Below, in pieces: positions 8,611 through 17,439 of a DNA stretch of 64,000 nucleotides. Below the pieces are notes generated by a model, which saw only the letters and a program-made list of their open reading frames with translations, did no database searches and was not told where the DNA came from. The translations under genes were made by a program, and so were the position numbers. Origin of the DNA: Photobacterium lutimaris (GTDB taxonomy: Bacteria; Pseudomonadota; Gammaproteobacteria; Enterobacterales; Vibrionaceae); assembly GCF_003025555.1 (NCBI RefSeq), contig NZ_PYMH01000003.1:186001-250000 (forward strand). Direction: 5' to 3'. Numbering within the stretch: position 1 is the stretch's first letter; each line of letters begins with the position of its first letter.

Positions 8611-10337
8611 CCGTGAGTGTACTCCTTTGATTTATTGGATGTAGACGGTATTTGTCGAGAGTGTTGACGATAGTGACGCCAACGATAACTCAGGCGATTA
8701 GTTGTAATCGCAAGCGTAAAGAATACCAATGGAAGAACGCCTTGAAGAAGGCCGTAAATTGCCATTACCCGGCGGTCTTGACCGCTGGCAAGGGCCACGG
8801 CTTCGGTCGTCACCGTACTGATCCTGCCAGCCCCGAGCATCTGCGTAGGTAAATATTGGGCGAGGCTGACACTGATCCCGATGGCAAGGCCGAAAATGAT
8901 AGCGGACTGGACTTGTGGGCGTTTTACGCGCCACCAGGTTTGCCATGCAGTTAGGCCTAAACTTCGGCTGCATTGGTCAAGGCGAACATCATAGCTACGC
9001 CATGCGCCATCGAGCGCCAAGTACATGTATGGGAAAACAAAAATGAGGTGACTCCAGATCACCCAAAGCGAATAGTGCTGACCGGGGATTAAATATGTGA
9101 CTATTTGGATCCCGAACAACAAGGACAGCTGAGGGGTAACGAGAGGAATAGCGATCAGCCAGACAGGGATAGCCCGTTGGTATTTCTGGCGGTATTCAAG
9201 GCATGTGATCACCAAGATCAACGCCATGATGCTGGAGATCAACGCCAGCACTAAGCTGGTTCCCATAAGTTCGGCTAAGGTTGTAAGCTCTTGCTGCCAA
9301 AACCGTCCGCTATAGCGGCTTGGCAGTAAGTCTGGAAAGCGCCATCGTTGGGCAAATGACCAGACAACCAATAATGGGATGATCAGCACCGGGATCACAA
9401 TAAACGGGCTATACAAGGCCAAATGATGGGTTGGTTTTCTCGTGACTTGCTGAGAAGGGGTTGCTCCTTGGGTCAGCCAATGTCGCTTATAGCGCAGGAA
9501 AAACCACTCGATAGCACGAATAAAGCCAAGGCCTGTTGCTGTGAGCATCACAAGCAGGCAAGCGCCAGCGGCCGAACGGGGGACAAGGAGTAGGTCGGGT
9601 TCGTTAAACCATTGCCATACAAGAACTGACAAGGTCGAGGGGCGTGTTGGCCCCAAGATCAAGGCGATATCAACAACAGACAGGCCGTATGCAGCAACGG
9701 CAAATAGGGATAAACGCAGCTTAGGAAGCCATTGCGGCAGAATAACCTTACGCCAAGATTCTGACTTGCTATAACCCAAACTGGCTGACATCGCGCTGAG
9801 CTGGGCCACGTCAAGCTGCTTGAGAATTGGAATACTCATGATCAGTAGAAATGGGGTTTCCTTGATGGCCAGTGCCAGCATTAGGCCTATCCCATAGTTG
9901 TCTTGAATGAGGTTTCCCTGGAGCAGTGCGATAGCAGCTGTATCGGCGATCCCTAAGGCTTCAAATAGTCTGAAAATCCAGCCCGTAGGCGAAAACAGTA
10001 AAGCGAAGCCAATGGCAAAAGCAACATGGGGCATGGCGAGCATAGGCGAGAGCGTTCGTTCTAACGTCTGCCAGCGGTTGGTGCCCCAATACCGTTTAAG
10101 GATGACATAGGTGAAATACAGGGCAAGCGCAGTACTGCCAAGCCCAGAAAGGAGGCTGAGACCGATAGATGTCGTGAGGTTAGGCCATGTTACCACCTCG
10201 GAGAATGCATTAAGGTTGACGCTTTCAAAGCCCAGCGTAGGGAGCCAAGAAAGTGAAGAGAGGCTCAACCCTATGATGCCCGGTAATAAAGGCAAGAAAC
10301 ACAGAAGAACTGCAACAATAAAAAACAGATGAATCAT
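8607..10337 (-). CDS. ynjC: ABC transporter permease with two fused membrane domains (YnjC-like)
   Basis: A 576-residue inner-membrane protein carrying two copies of the binding-protein-dependent permease domain in one chain, as in ThiP, FbpB and YnjC. The EAA-type cytoplasmic loops appear as SASLGYSKSESWRKVILP near residue 190 and SRSLGLTAWQTWWRVKRP near 470. One chain can therefore form the whole pore, matched to two copies of the YnjD ATPase. It lies between the binding-protein gene and the ATPase gene in a tight operon. Confidence 0.88.
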   Translation of the reverse strand: MIHLFFIVAVLLCFLPLLPGIIGLSLSSLSWLPTLGFESVNLNAFSEVVTWPNLTTSIGLSLLSGLGSTALALYFTYVILKRYWGTNRWQTLERTLSPMLAMPHVAFAIGFALLFSPTGWIFRLFEALGIADTAAIALLQGNLIQDNYGIGLMLALAIKETPFLLIMSIPILKQLDVAQLSAMSASLGYSKSESWRKVILPQWLPKLRLSLFAVAAYGLSVVDIALILGPTRPSTLSVLVWQWFNEPDLLLVPRSAAGACLLVMLTATGLGFIRAIEWFFLRYKRHWLTQGATPSQQVTRKPTHHLALYSPFIVIPVLIIPLLVVWSFAQRWRFPDLLPSRYSGRFWQQELTTLAELMGTSLVLALISSIMALILVITCLEYRQKYQRAIPVWLIAIPLVTPQLSLLFGIQIVTYLIPGQHYSLWVIWSHLIFVFPYMYLALDGAWRSYDVRLDQCSRSLGLTAWQTWWRVKRPQVQSAIIFGLAIGISVSLAQYLPTQMLGAGRISTVTTEAVALASGQDRRVMAIYGLLQGVLPLVFFTLAITTNRLSYRWRHYRQHSRQIPSTSNKSKEYTHG

Positions 10338-10392
10338 AAATTACTCGTTGGGTGGGAGTCAGCTCCCACCCTTTAGGCTTAGCCTTTTAATT

Positions 10393-11568
10393 TTAGCTGC
10401 CGTAACGTTTTTGCCATTCGAGTTCGATGGCAGTTAACCAGCTTGGGTGTGGCTCAGGGATAGATTTAAACAGTGAAAAACCTTGGGTTCCACTGTTTTT
10501 CAGTGATTCTTGTTTGAGAACCGATGGATCACCCCAGATTTTGGCATCGGCTTTACGTGCCTGCGCTTCCGGGCTCATCAAGAAATTGATGGTAACCAGG
10601 GCGCCCGCTTTGGCTTGAGCGTTCCAGGGTATGGCCAAGAAATGAATGTTGGACAATGCCCCTTGTTCAAAAGCATAGGTTTGTGCCGTTTCCACCAAAT
10701 TACCGTTCTCAATTGCCGCATTGGCTGCATTGGGGTTAAAGGTAATCGCCAGTATAAGCTGTTGATCATCAAGAAGTTGGATGGTTTCACTGGTGCCAGA
10801 TGGAAAGCGTTTACCCTGCTGCCAGGCGACGGGGTGGAGCTGGTCAAGGTATTGCCATAATGGGGCCGTGACCTGCTCAAATCGCTGCCGCTCAGCTTGA
10901 CTGTCGATAGCAGTGTAGAGCGAATCCGATTCGTTACTCAGCTCCAACAAAGCGGCCTTGAGGAAGCTGCTACCGTGAAATTCCGGCGGTTGCGGGTAAC
11001 TGACCTTGCCTGGAAATGCTTGCGCTAAACTGAGCAGCTCGGCAAAGTTTTTCGGTGGGTTGTTCAGTGTCTCTTTATCATGGATAAAGACTAGCTGTCC
11101 CACTCCCCAAGGTGCTTCTAACCCAGCGGTGGGTTCGGTGAAGTCTTCATCAATAGGCAAGCGGGTATCAACATATTGCCAGTTTGGCAGCTGCTGGGTA
11201 AACGGGCCGTAAAGCAGGTTGCTGTGCTTCATGGAACGGAAGTTTTCACCGTTGATCCAAACCAGATCAACGCTGCCACCTTCACTTTTACCGGCGGCTT
11301 TTTCTGCTAACAAGCGCTGGGTTGTTTCGGCGATATCAGCGACTTTGACATGCTTTAGACTGACGCCATATTGCGCCTGCAATTGACGACCAGCCCAACG
11401 TAGATAGTCATTGATCTCTTGGCTGCCACCCCAAGCATTAAAATAGACCGTTTGTCCATCCGCCTGCTTGACTACATCATCCCAGCTTTGCTGGGCTGCC
11501 GGAGCGGCTTGGGTTGCGCTAAGGCCAGAGGCCAGCGCAAGCGCTAGCCCGAGGAGTGCTTTTTTCAT
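10393..11568 (-). CDS. ynjB: ABC transporter periplasmic solute-binding protein (YnjB-like)
   Basis: A 391-residue exported binding protein. I use the ATG at 11568, because MKKALLGLALALASGLSATQA is a complete signal peptide; an in-frame ATG five codons earlier would add charged residues in front. The mature chain has features of the extracellular solute-binding family (VYFNAWGGSQEINDYL, VDLVWINGENF). It would hand the solute to the YnjC pore. The solute is unknown; similarity to thiamine, iron and polyamine binders is only at fold level. The gene for the fused membrane flavoprotein lies immediately upstream. Confidence 0.85.
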   Translation of the reverse strand: MKKALLGLALALASGLSATQAAPAAQQSWDDVVKQADGQTVYFNAWGGSQEINDYLRWAGRQLQAQYGVSLKHVKVADIAETTQRLLAEKAAGKSEGGSVDLVWINGENFRSMKHSNLLYGPFTQQLPNWQYVDTRLPIDEDFTEPTAGLEAPWGVGQLVFIHDKETLNNPPKNFAELLSLAQAFPGKVSYPQPPEFHGSSFLKAALLELSNESDSLYTAIDSQAERQRFEQVTAPLWQYLDQLHPVAWQQGKRFPSGTSETIQLLDDQQLILAITFNPNAANAAIENGNLVETAQTYAFEQGALSNIHFLAIPWNAQAKAGALVTINFLMSPEAQARKADAKIWGDPSVLKQESLKNSGTQGFSLFKSIPEPHPSWLTAIELEWQKRYGS

Positions 11569-11588
11569 GATCCTGTCTTCCATCCCTA

Positions 11589-13850
11589 TTATTCGCTCAG
11601 CGCACCTTCACTGCTACGCTTTGGAGGTGTTTCAACAGTGTCAACTTGGACACTGGTCGTTGTATTGACATTTTGTTGGTCGGTTGCGACCTGTTGATCT
11701 TTGCGCATCCAGCGGTGGTATTTCTCAACCAGAGTCAATAGCCCCTGCGGGGCATTGGCTTTCTTCCAGGCTCCAGCGGTATATTTAGCCGCTTCGCTCA
11801 TGGTTGGGTAAGGGTGGACAGTCCCCAAGATTTTGTTGAGCCCCAAGCCATGACGCATCGCTAGCGTAAACTCGGCGAGTAATTCACCGGCATTGTTGCC
11901 AACCACCGTTGCGCCAAGGATTTTGTCTTTACCCTTAGGCGTGATCACCTTGATAAAACCGTGGTCTTCGCCATCGGTAATAGCACGGTCCAAATCATCA
12001 ATTCCATAGGTAACAATATCAAAATCAATACCTTGTTGCTTAGCTTCTTTTTCATTGATGCCGACACGCGCCACTTCTGGTGAAGTATAGGTTGCTGCTG
12101 GCAATACCGAGTAATCGGCTTTGAATTTCTTGAATTGACCAAAGAGGCCATTCACCACGGCATACCAAGCTTGGTGAGCGGCAGCATGGGTTAACTGGAA
12201 TGGGCCTGCGACATCACCGACAGCAAAGATGTTCGGGTATTTTGTCTGAAGGTACTCATTGACCTCAACGGTTCCGCGCTCAGAGGTGGTGATCCCCAGT
12301 TTTTCCAGACCAAAGCCCTGTACATTGGCAACTCGGCCAAGCGCAAGCATTACGGCATCGAACTCAATGGTCAGTGATTCGTCGCCAGCCGTTTCAAGTA
12401 AAACAGATTGTTGTTGCTGGCCGTTTTCATCGGTATGAATGCTGAACTTAACCGCTTTATGACCTGTTTTAATGTCTACGCCATCTTTTTCAAGGCTCGA
12501 TTTCACTAACGTTGAAGCGTCACTGTCTTCACGGATCAAGAGTTGTTCTGCCATTTCGACGAGGGTGACATCGCTGCCAAGGCGCTGGAAGCTTTGAGCG
12601 AGCTCACAGCCAATCGGTCCGCCCCCCAACACCAGCAAGCGTTTAGGCTGTTCGGTCAAAGACCAAATAGAGTCGGAAGTGAGGTAATTGACCTTATCAA
12701 GACCCGGGATCCCCGGTACCAGCGGGCGTGCTCCGGTCGCAATCACGATATTACGGGTGGTCATACGCTCGCCATTCACTTCGACTTCCCATGGCGACAG
12801 AATAGTGGCTTCACCCGAGACACAGTTTACGCCCAGCTTACTGTAACGCTCCACGCTGTCATGAGGTTCAATTTTGGCTATCACGTTATGGATGCGAGCC
12901 ATCACCTTGGCAAAATCGACCTTGGCTTCACTGGTTTCTATACCAAACTCATTGGCACGAGTGATTTCCGCCATAGTATGAGCTGCGCGGATAATAGCCT
13001 TGGAAGGAACACAGCCAGTGTTAAGGCAATCTCCCCCCATTTTGTGACGCTCGATAAGCGTCACTTTCGCTTTGACGGCTGCTGCGATGTAAGCGCTAAC
13101 CAAACCGCCAGCCCCTGCGCCGATCACTACCATGTTCTGATCAAAGTGACTTGGCTTTTCCCATTCTGCGTAAACACGGCGCTTGTTAACGATTTGCATG
13201 ACCGCTTTGGCCAAGAGCGGGAAGATACCCAGTAACGCCAACGAAACAAGAACAGGCGCAGAAATGATGCCACTAAGGCTGTTGATCTGGCCAAGCTGAG
13301 TACCGGCATTAATGTAGACGGCGGTACCGGCGAGCATACCCAACTGGCTAACAATGTAGAACATGCGTGTTGAGATAGGTGTCAGACCCATCAGCAAGTT
13401 AATGATGAAAAAAGGAAATACGGGGATCAGTCGAAGAGTAAACAGGTAAAATGCACCGTCTTTTTTTACCCCGCGATTAATGGCTGACAGGCGATGACCG
13501 AATTTAGCCTGCACCCAATCACGTAGGATATAGCGGCTAAACAGGAAGGCGAGGGTTGCCCCGATAGTGCTGGCAAAAGAGATCAGTAGCAAGCTCCACC
13601 AGAACCCGAACAGCGCGGCACCCAGTAAGGTCATCACAGCGGCACCCGGTAACGAAAGGGCCGTAACAACGACGTATAGGACAAAATAGAGCATGCTTGA
13701 TAAAAATGGCTTCGCATGAATGGTGTCGGTCAGAGCCAGTTGCTGGGCTTTTGCTTGCTCAAGGGTGAAATACTGGCCCAGATCGAATGCGAACCACACT
13801 GCAATCAAGGAAACAATAATACTGATCACCAGCAGTTTTTTTTTGTCCAT
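11589..13850 (-). CDS. fusion of a DedA/TVP38-type membrane domain and a MerA/Lpd-like flavoprotein disulphide reductase
   Basis: A 753-residue fusion. Residues 1-225 form a hydrophobic TVP38/TMEM64 (SNARE-associated, DedA-related) domain, with the motif around FPFFIINLLMG near 145-155. From about 238 a pyridine nucleotide-disulphide oxidoreductase begins: FAD-binding VVIGAGAGGLVSAY, redox-active C275/C280 in GGDCLNTGCVPSK, NAD-binding GGGPIGCELAQ, FAD-closing ADAL-type GDVAG, and the C-terminal dimer-interface HPYPTMSEAAK. The mercury-binding HMA domain and C-terminal cysteine pair of true MerA are absent, so mercury reduction is unlikely. E. coli encodes TVP38-type YdjX/YdjZ beside ynjA-F, so the fusion fits that neighbourhood. 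It probably ties a cytoplasmic disulphide reductase to the membrane; the substrate is unknown. Confidence 0.85.
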   Translation of the reverse strand: MDKKKLLVISIIVSLIAVWFAFDLGQYFTLEQAKAQQLALTDTIHAKPFLSSMLYFVLYVVVTALSLPGAAVMTLLGAALFGFWWSLLLISFASTIGATLAFLFSRYILRDWVQAKFGHRLSAINRGVKKDGAFYLFTLRLIPVFPFFIINLLMGLTPISTRMFYIVSQLGMLAGTAVYINAGTQLGQINSLSGIISAPVLVSLALLGIFPLLAKAVMQIVNKRRVYAEWEKPSHFDQNMVVIGAGAGGLVSAYIAAAVKAKVTLIERHKMGGDCLNTGCVPSKAIIRAAHTMAEITRANEFGIETSEAKVDFAKVMARIHNVIAKIEPHDSVERYSKLGVNCVSGEATILSPWEVEVNGERMTTRNIVIATGARPLVPGIPGLDKVNYLTSDSIWSLTEQPKRLLVLGGGPIGCELAQSFQRLGSDVTLVEMAEQLLIREDSDASTLVKSSLEKDGVDIKTGHKAVKFSIHTDENGQQQQSVLLETAGDESLTIEFDAVMLALGRVANVQGFGLEKLGITTSERGTVEVNEYLQTKYPNIFAVGDVAGPFQLTHAAAHQAWYAVVNGLFGQFKKFKADYSVLPAATYTSPEVARVGINEKEAKQQGIDFDIVTYGIDDLDRAITDGEDHGFIKVITPKGKDKILGATVVGNNAGELLAEFTLAMRHGLGLNKILGTVHPYPTMSEAAKYTAGAWKKANAPQGLLTLVEKYHRWMRKDQQVATDQQNVNTTTSVQVDTVETPPKRSSEGALSE

Positions 13851-13862
13851 GGTTAGCTCCGA

Positions 13863-14450
13863 TTATTTGTCCGTCTGTTTAGGGTCATCAGCAGCTTGCT
13901 GCTCACCGGGTTGAATCGGCAGAGAGCAGAAGTCTTGCTTTGGTACATCGAGTGCGGTGTTGAATTTTGCCGAAAGGTTTTGAAATGCAATCAAAGCAGT
14001 TAAGTCAACAATAGCATCTTCATCAAACCATTGTTTTAGCGTTGAGAGCATGCCGTCGGTAACGCGCTGCCCGGTTATTGTCATGGCTTCTGTGTAACTC
14101 AGTACCGCGCGTTCTTGCTCATCAAACAGTGTACTGTGCTGCCACGTGGAAAGCGCTTTGATTTTTTCGATAGAATTACAACGTTCGGCGAGCTTCATGC
14201 CATTGGCATCAACGCAAAATTCACAGTCGTTTAATTGCGACACTCTTACGCAGACTAGTGAGCGGATGACAGGTTTTAATGGGGATGAGCGGCGGTCTAA
14301 ATAACCAAAAAATCCGGCAACGAGCCAGAACAGGGCAGGGCGTCGCCCCCATAGCTTTGCAGGGTTGAGGACCTTGCCGTAATGGCGTTTTTGCAGCCAT
14401 AGTAGTGGCTTGATAAATAGCGAATAATTTTCTTTGGTGGAAATGCGCAC
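13863..14450 (-). CDS. ynjA: AhpD-like carboxymuconolactone decarboxylase family protein (YnjA-like)
   Basis: A 195-residue alkylhydroperoxidase-like protein. The CxxC motif is in NDCEFCVDANGM; AhpD proper has a histidine three residues after the second cysteine, here the corresponding position is asparagine. The CMD domain covers most of the chain, followed by a hydrophilic tail. In AhpD the CxxC pair is a peroxidatic thiol pair reduced by a disulphide reductase; here a disulphide reductase fusion is encoded 12 bp downstream, so a redox pair is a reasonable inference. It is first in the operon, as ynjA is first in the E. coli ynj series. Confidence 0.75.
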   Translation of the reverse strand: MRISTKENYSLFIKPLLWLQKRHYGKVLNPAKLWGRRPALFWLVAGFFGYLDRRSSPLKPVIRSLVCVRVSQLNDCEFCVDANGMKLAERCNSIEKIKALSTWQHSTLFDEQERAVLSYTEAMTITGQRVTDGMLSTLKQWFDEDAIVDLTALIAFQNLSAKFNTALDVPKQDFCSLPIQPGEQQAADDPKQTDK

Positions 14451-14589
14451 GATGATCCCTTGTCTCTTTATTAAGCTACAGTGAGCTTATCTGGGTGACG
14501 GTAATAATTATTACCGAAATTATCAGATAGTTATAAGACAAAGACCCTACTAGGATGCAATTAATTTCAATGAATTGCAGAAATCGTAT

Positions 14590-14982
14590 TTAATTGACGG
14601 ATATTTGAACAACTTGGGGTTTGGACTGAGTGATAATCTTGCTGGATGAGAGCTCTGTCACCACGATATAGCCGCATGCCATGAGCGGAAGGATCGCCAC
14701 AAGCATGGTTTTTCCAATGTGATAGTTGCGATACCAATACTTGCGAGCCCTGATTTTGAGCAACAGTCCCCACACTAATAAAATGGCATTTAGACTGGCA
14801 ACCGAGGTCAGCAAAGACTGAAGTGATTGATAAGTGGTGAGGTTATTCTGTACTAGGATAAAAGCGACAAGCGGAGGAAGTAGGCTGAACAAAACAAGCG
14901 AGCGCATAATTCGCGGCCATTTACCAAATTTATCCTTGAACATCTGCTCACTTTGGCCTGGAAAAGGTTTTGAACAGTTCAT
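14590..14982 (-). CDS. inner-membrane protein of unknown function
   Basis: A 130-residue protein from the ATG at 14982, which has a GGGGGG ribosome-binding site 5 nt upstream; a longer frame reaches 15033 with poor support. There are three predicted membrane segments, at about 27-45 (SLVLFSLLPPLVAFIL), 55-75 (LTSVASLNAILLVWGLL) and 90-108 (MLVAILPLMACGYIVV), with basic residues between the last two. The C-terminal tail after the third helix would lie in the periplasm. No family is recognised. It is a single gene between ynjA and tfoY; the flanks give no clue to function. Confidence 0.55.
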   Translation of the reverse strand: MNCSKPFPGQSEQMFKDKFGKWPRIMRSLVLFSLLPPLVAFILVQNNLTTYQSLQSLLTSVASLNAILLVWGLLLKIRARKYWYRNYHIGKTMLVAILPLMACGYIVVTELSSSKIITQSKPQVVQISVN

Positions 14983-15156
14983 AAATCCCCCCAAAAAATA
15001 CGTTTCGCATATTCTACAAGCGTGAGCTTGCAATAAAAGGCTGCTGAGCGATTTATAAACAGCATTGTGAGATGATTCAATTTTTCACTAAAATTGACCA
15101 AAAGCTGTCACTGCGATGGTTGATTATTGACTCGTATTATTGGCGCAATAAATACA

Positions 15157-15183
15157 AAAAAGAGATCTGAACGATCTCTTTTT
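15157..15183. terminator. bidirectional terminator after tfoY
   Basis: An 11-bp perfect stem AAAAAGAGATC / GATCTCTTTTT with a 5-nt loop, 19 bp past the tfoY stop on the minus strand. Confidence 0.85.
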
Positions 15184-15202
15184 ATATATGAATATTGTTG
15201 AT

Positions 15203-15793
15203 CTAGCTTAATTTTGCTAGCAACTCTGAACGGCGATCTTTGGGAATAACCGACCAGTGTCTACCGCTAATTGCACCTTCAAGCGCCCACAGTAACTCAA
15301 TACTTACCGTGCCTTGATGGCTGGTTTGCAATGCTTTAAAGGCATTGATGGCACCTGCTTCCAATAACTCGTCGACAGTACAAATCCCTGCCTTCTTTAG
15401 CATTCTTTCATTCGCCAGGCGAAGGTTGGGTAGGTCTTTTATTCGATCAGGTGATGCTTTCTCTTTGGTTTCTTTATCAACTTTAGCGGCATCAAGAGAG
15501 CGAGTTGCTTGTTCGATAATTTTCCCTGCTTCATTCCACCACTCTTCAGGAATGGCGTAATGTTTTGTTACAACAGGAAAGCCGCGCTTTTTATATATAT
15601 ACGGCTTAAGTCCCGCCTTTTTAAATTCTTGTTCGTTTTTTGCGTTGGCGCGAAGATGAAGTTTGTCATTTACCACGAGTGCAAACATTGTTTCACCCGC
15701 GAAAATTCCAAAACCGCCAAACATAGAACGAGATTTAACGTTATCGAAACAATTAAATAGGCGTAAAGATTCTTTTAAAATTGGTTTGTCCAT
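15203..15793 (-). CDS. tfoY: TfoX/Sxy-family regulator, probably TfoY
   Basis: A 196-residue protein with an N-terminal TfoX domain (about 1-100; [20 protein letters not shown]) and a C-terminal TfoX domain (about 115-190; [17 protein letters not shown] and [15 protein letters not shown]). In Vibrio the two family members are TfoX, the chitin-induced competence activator, and TfoY, which raises motility and type VI secretion genes. A GEMM-I cyclic-di-GMP riboswitch in the leader of this gene matches the known control of V. cholerae tfoY (the Vc2 aptamer before VC1722), so I prefer TfoY; sequence alone does not settle it. The start has a purine-rich GAGAAGAAG ribosome-binding site. Expression is expected to vary with cyclic di-GMP. 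Confidence 0.8.
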   Translation of the reverse strand: MDKPILKESLRLFNCFDNVKSRSMFGGFGIFAGETMFALVVNDKLHLRANAKNEQEFKKAGLKPYIYKKRGFPVVTKHYAIPEEWWNEAGKIIEQATRSLDAAKVDKETKEKASPDRIKDLPNLRLANERMLKKAGICTVDELLEAGAINAFKALQTSHQGTVSIELLWALEGAISGRHWSVIPKDRRSELLAKLS

Positions 15794-15874
15794 GCTTCTT
15801 CTCGGTGAAAAATTCTAGGGTCACCTAACAACAGAGCGAGGATTCAAGGATAGCAAATATCAACACATTACACT

Positions 15875-15901
15875 GTCAGGAAAAAGTAAGAGTTTCCTGA
15901 C
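15875..15901 (-). promoter_or_regulatory. hairpin between riboswitch aptamer and tfoY (possible expression platform)
   Basis: A 9-bp perfect inverted repeat (GTCAGGAAA at 15875-15883, TTTCCTGAC at 15893-15901) with a 9-nt loop stands directly after the aptamer in the direction of transcription and about 80 nt before the tfoY start. It lacks a following T run, so it is more likely an element that pairs alternately with the aptamer or controls translation than a plain terminator. Confidence 0.5.
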
Positions 15902-15913
15902 GTTAGTTGCTAT

Positions 15914-16022
15914 ATCCATCGGCAACCCCGCTACCATAAGTTGACTGAGTTAAAAATACCCAACGACTCTTAGGCCGGAAGCTTTGCGTCCCTACCTTTC
16001 GATAGGTTTGCCTTGTTCGTGA
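15914..16022 (-). promoter_or_regulatory. cyclic-di-GMP-I (GEMM-I) riboswitch upstream of tfoY
   Basis: Read on the minus strand, the segment carries the conserved blocks of the GEMM-I aptamer in order. These are CACGAACAAGGCAAACC, a hairpin with a GAAA tetraloop (CTATCGAAAGGTAG), GGACGCAAAGCTTCCGGCC, a variable stem, and GGTAGCGGGGTTGCCGATGG. These match the known aptamer closely, including the GGACGCAAAGC tetraloop-receptor strand and the final CCGATGG block. The aptamer ends about 120 nt before the tfoY ATG. In V. cholerae the homologous aptamer controls tfoY. Confidence 0.92.
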
Positions 16023-16168
16023 CAATTTAAGAATATCTCAGAAGATATTTTTGAACTTGATCGCAACTTGGAAATGTGATGCTTATTCCAAAAATCGATC
16101 TAATCTTATTTTTTAGAAAGAATTTTTTCATCTAAAAATGGTTGGTGGTATGTGAACTCAGCGGAAAA

Positions 16169-16192
16169 AAATGGAGACGAAGGTCTCCATTT
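16169..16192. terminator. terminator after purR
   Basis: A 10-bp perfect stem AAATGGAGAC / GTCTCCATTT with a GAAG loop; on the minus strand the second arm runs into TTTTTT, 28 bp past the purR stop. Upstream of the riboswitch on the same strand, so it also separates purR from tfoY transcription. Confidence 0.85.
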
Positions 16193-16219
16193 TAAGTCTA
16201 AAAAAGTAAATGATGACGG

Positions 16220-17227
16220 TTACTTAGTTAAGTTTTTTACCGAATTACGAATCACCAACTCTGGGATCATTTCAAACACCTGAGTTGCGTGATCCTTATC
16301 TTTGACGCGGTGCATAAGGATTTCAATCGCACTCTTGCCGAGACGACGCTTCGGTTGGTGAATTGTCGTTAGTGGCGGCGAGAAATACGGCGCCAAATCG
16401 ATGTTGTCGTAGCCGATGATAGAGACATCTTCCGGAACATTAATTCCTGCTTGCTGGAAGGTGGATATCATCGCCATTGCCATGATGTCGTTGAAGCAGA
16501 AAATCGCGGTAGGGCGCTCTTCCATCGCGATGAATCTCTTGGCAGCAGCAACAGCAGATTCACACTCGAAGTCACCTTCAATAATCCAATCTTCATTGAC
16601 GTGCAAGTCTGCTTCGCCCATGGCCTTACGGAAACCTTGCAGGCGTTCGCGACAAGCCGCTTTTTCGCTGTGGCCGGTCAGACAGCCAATGGCTTTGTGA
16701 CCATGCTCGATAAAGAACTTAGTGGCAACATAACCGCCAAGTGCGGCATTATCTTGAATTTGATCGGTGTGCGGGCTTTCTGGACCCCAATCCATGATCA
16801 CCATCGGGGTGTCTTTCTGGCGCTCGAGCAATTCTAACAACTGCTCGTCGAGATCAGAACACATCACCAGCAGGCCATCTACACGCTTTTCAGCCAGCAT
16901 GCGCAGGTAATCACGTTGTTTGACTAGGTTACCTTCGGTATTACATAAAATCAGTGTATAACCGGCACCGTAGCAAAACTCTTCCACGCCGTGTACCACT
17001 TCGGCAAAGAATGGGTTGGTCGATTTGGTTACCAACATACCAATGGTTCTTGTTGTGTTGCATTTCAGGCTTCGCGCAACCGCACTGGGTGCATAATTCA
17101 GTTCTTCAACTGCAGCCAGTACTTTCTTTTGGGTTGCTTCTGCGACGAAGCGTGTTTTGTTAATCACGTGAGAGACGGTGGTTGTAGATACACCTGCCAT
17201 ACGTGCAACATCTTTAATCGTTGCCAT
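16220..17227 (-). CDS. purR: purine repressor PurR (LacI family)
   Basis: A 335-residue LacI-family regulator, close to the 341 residues of E. coli PurR and alike along its whole length. The helix-turn-helix is [20 protein letters not shown] and the hinge helix SAVARSLK follows near residue 48-56. The corepressor domain contains the PurR-like stretches MVIMDWG, GLLVMCS and [24 protein letters not shown]. With hypoxanthine or guanine bound, PurR shuts down purine biosynthesis genes. A near-match to the PurR box lies upstream at 17440-17455, suggesting self-control as in E. coli. No purine gene is adjacent. Confidence 0.92.
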   Translation of the reverse strand: MATIKDVARMAGVSTTTVSHVINKTRFVAEATQKKVLAAVEELNYAPSAVARSLKCNTTRTIGMLVTKSTNPFFAEVVHGVEEFCYGAGYTLILCNTEGNLVKQRDYLRMLAEKRVDGLLVMCSDLDEQLLELLERQKDTPMVIMDWGPESPHTDQIQDNAALGGYVATKFFIEHGHKAIGCLTGHSEKAACRERLQGFRKAMGEADLHVNEDWIIEGDFECESAVAAAKRFIAMEERPTAIFCFNDIMAMAMISTFQQAGINVPEDVSIIGYDNIDLAPYFSPPLTTIHQPKRRLGKSAIEILMHRVKDKDHATQVFEMIPELVIRNSVKNLTK

Positions 17228-17280
17228 AGTTATTCTTCTAATAATAAAGGTCAGAGAACCTTGTAAATTAATACGTTACT

Positions 17281-17337
17281 CAACAGAACAATAAACTCGT
17301 TCACCATTAACTTTACGAGTAGTTCATTGTTCTGTTG
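17281..17337. repeat. long inverted repeat in the purR leader
   Basis: CAACAGAACAAT (17281-17292) and ATTGTTCTGTTG (17326-17337) are a perfect 12-bp inverted repeat. Nested inside are ACTCGT (17295-17300) and ACGAGT (17315-17320). Together they fold a two-part stem in the purR leader, about 55 nt before the start codon. It has no T run, so it is not an obvious terminator. Confidence 0.7.
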
Positions 17338-17360
17338 GGTACAATCAGCAGAAACGGCAA

Positions 17361-17386
17361 AAGGCCGCATCACGAATGGGCGGCTT
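17361..17386 (-). terminator. possible terminator after hutD
   Basis: On the minus strand AAGCCGC and GCGGCCTTTT form a short GC-rich stem with an 11-nt loop followed by four T, 176 bp past the hutD stop. A weak candidate. Confidence 0.45.
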
Positions 17387-17439
17387 CGTTTCTTTAATTA
17401 TGCTGTATGCGTGACATGCCATATCGCATGTGTTGCATT

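Noticed and set aside
12543-13235. 230-codon open frame on the plus strand
   Set aside because: It lies wholly antisense to the DedA-flavoprotein fusion, whose conserved motifs run through the same bases; no ribosome-binding site or family resemblance.
11589-13850. Mercuric reductase (merA) and mercury resistance
   Set aside because: There is no HMA domain, no C-terminal vicinal cysteine pair and no other mer gene; only the shared disulphide-reductase fold.
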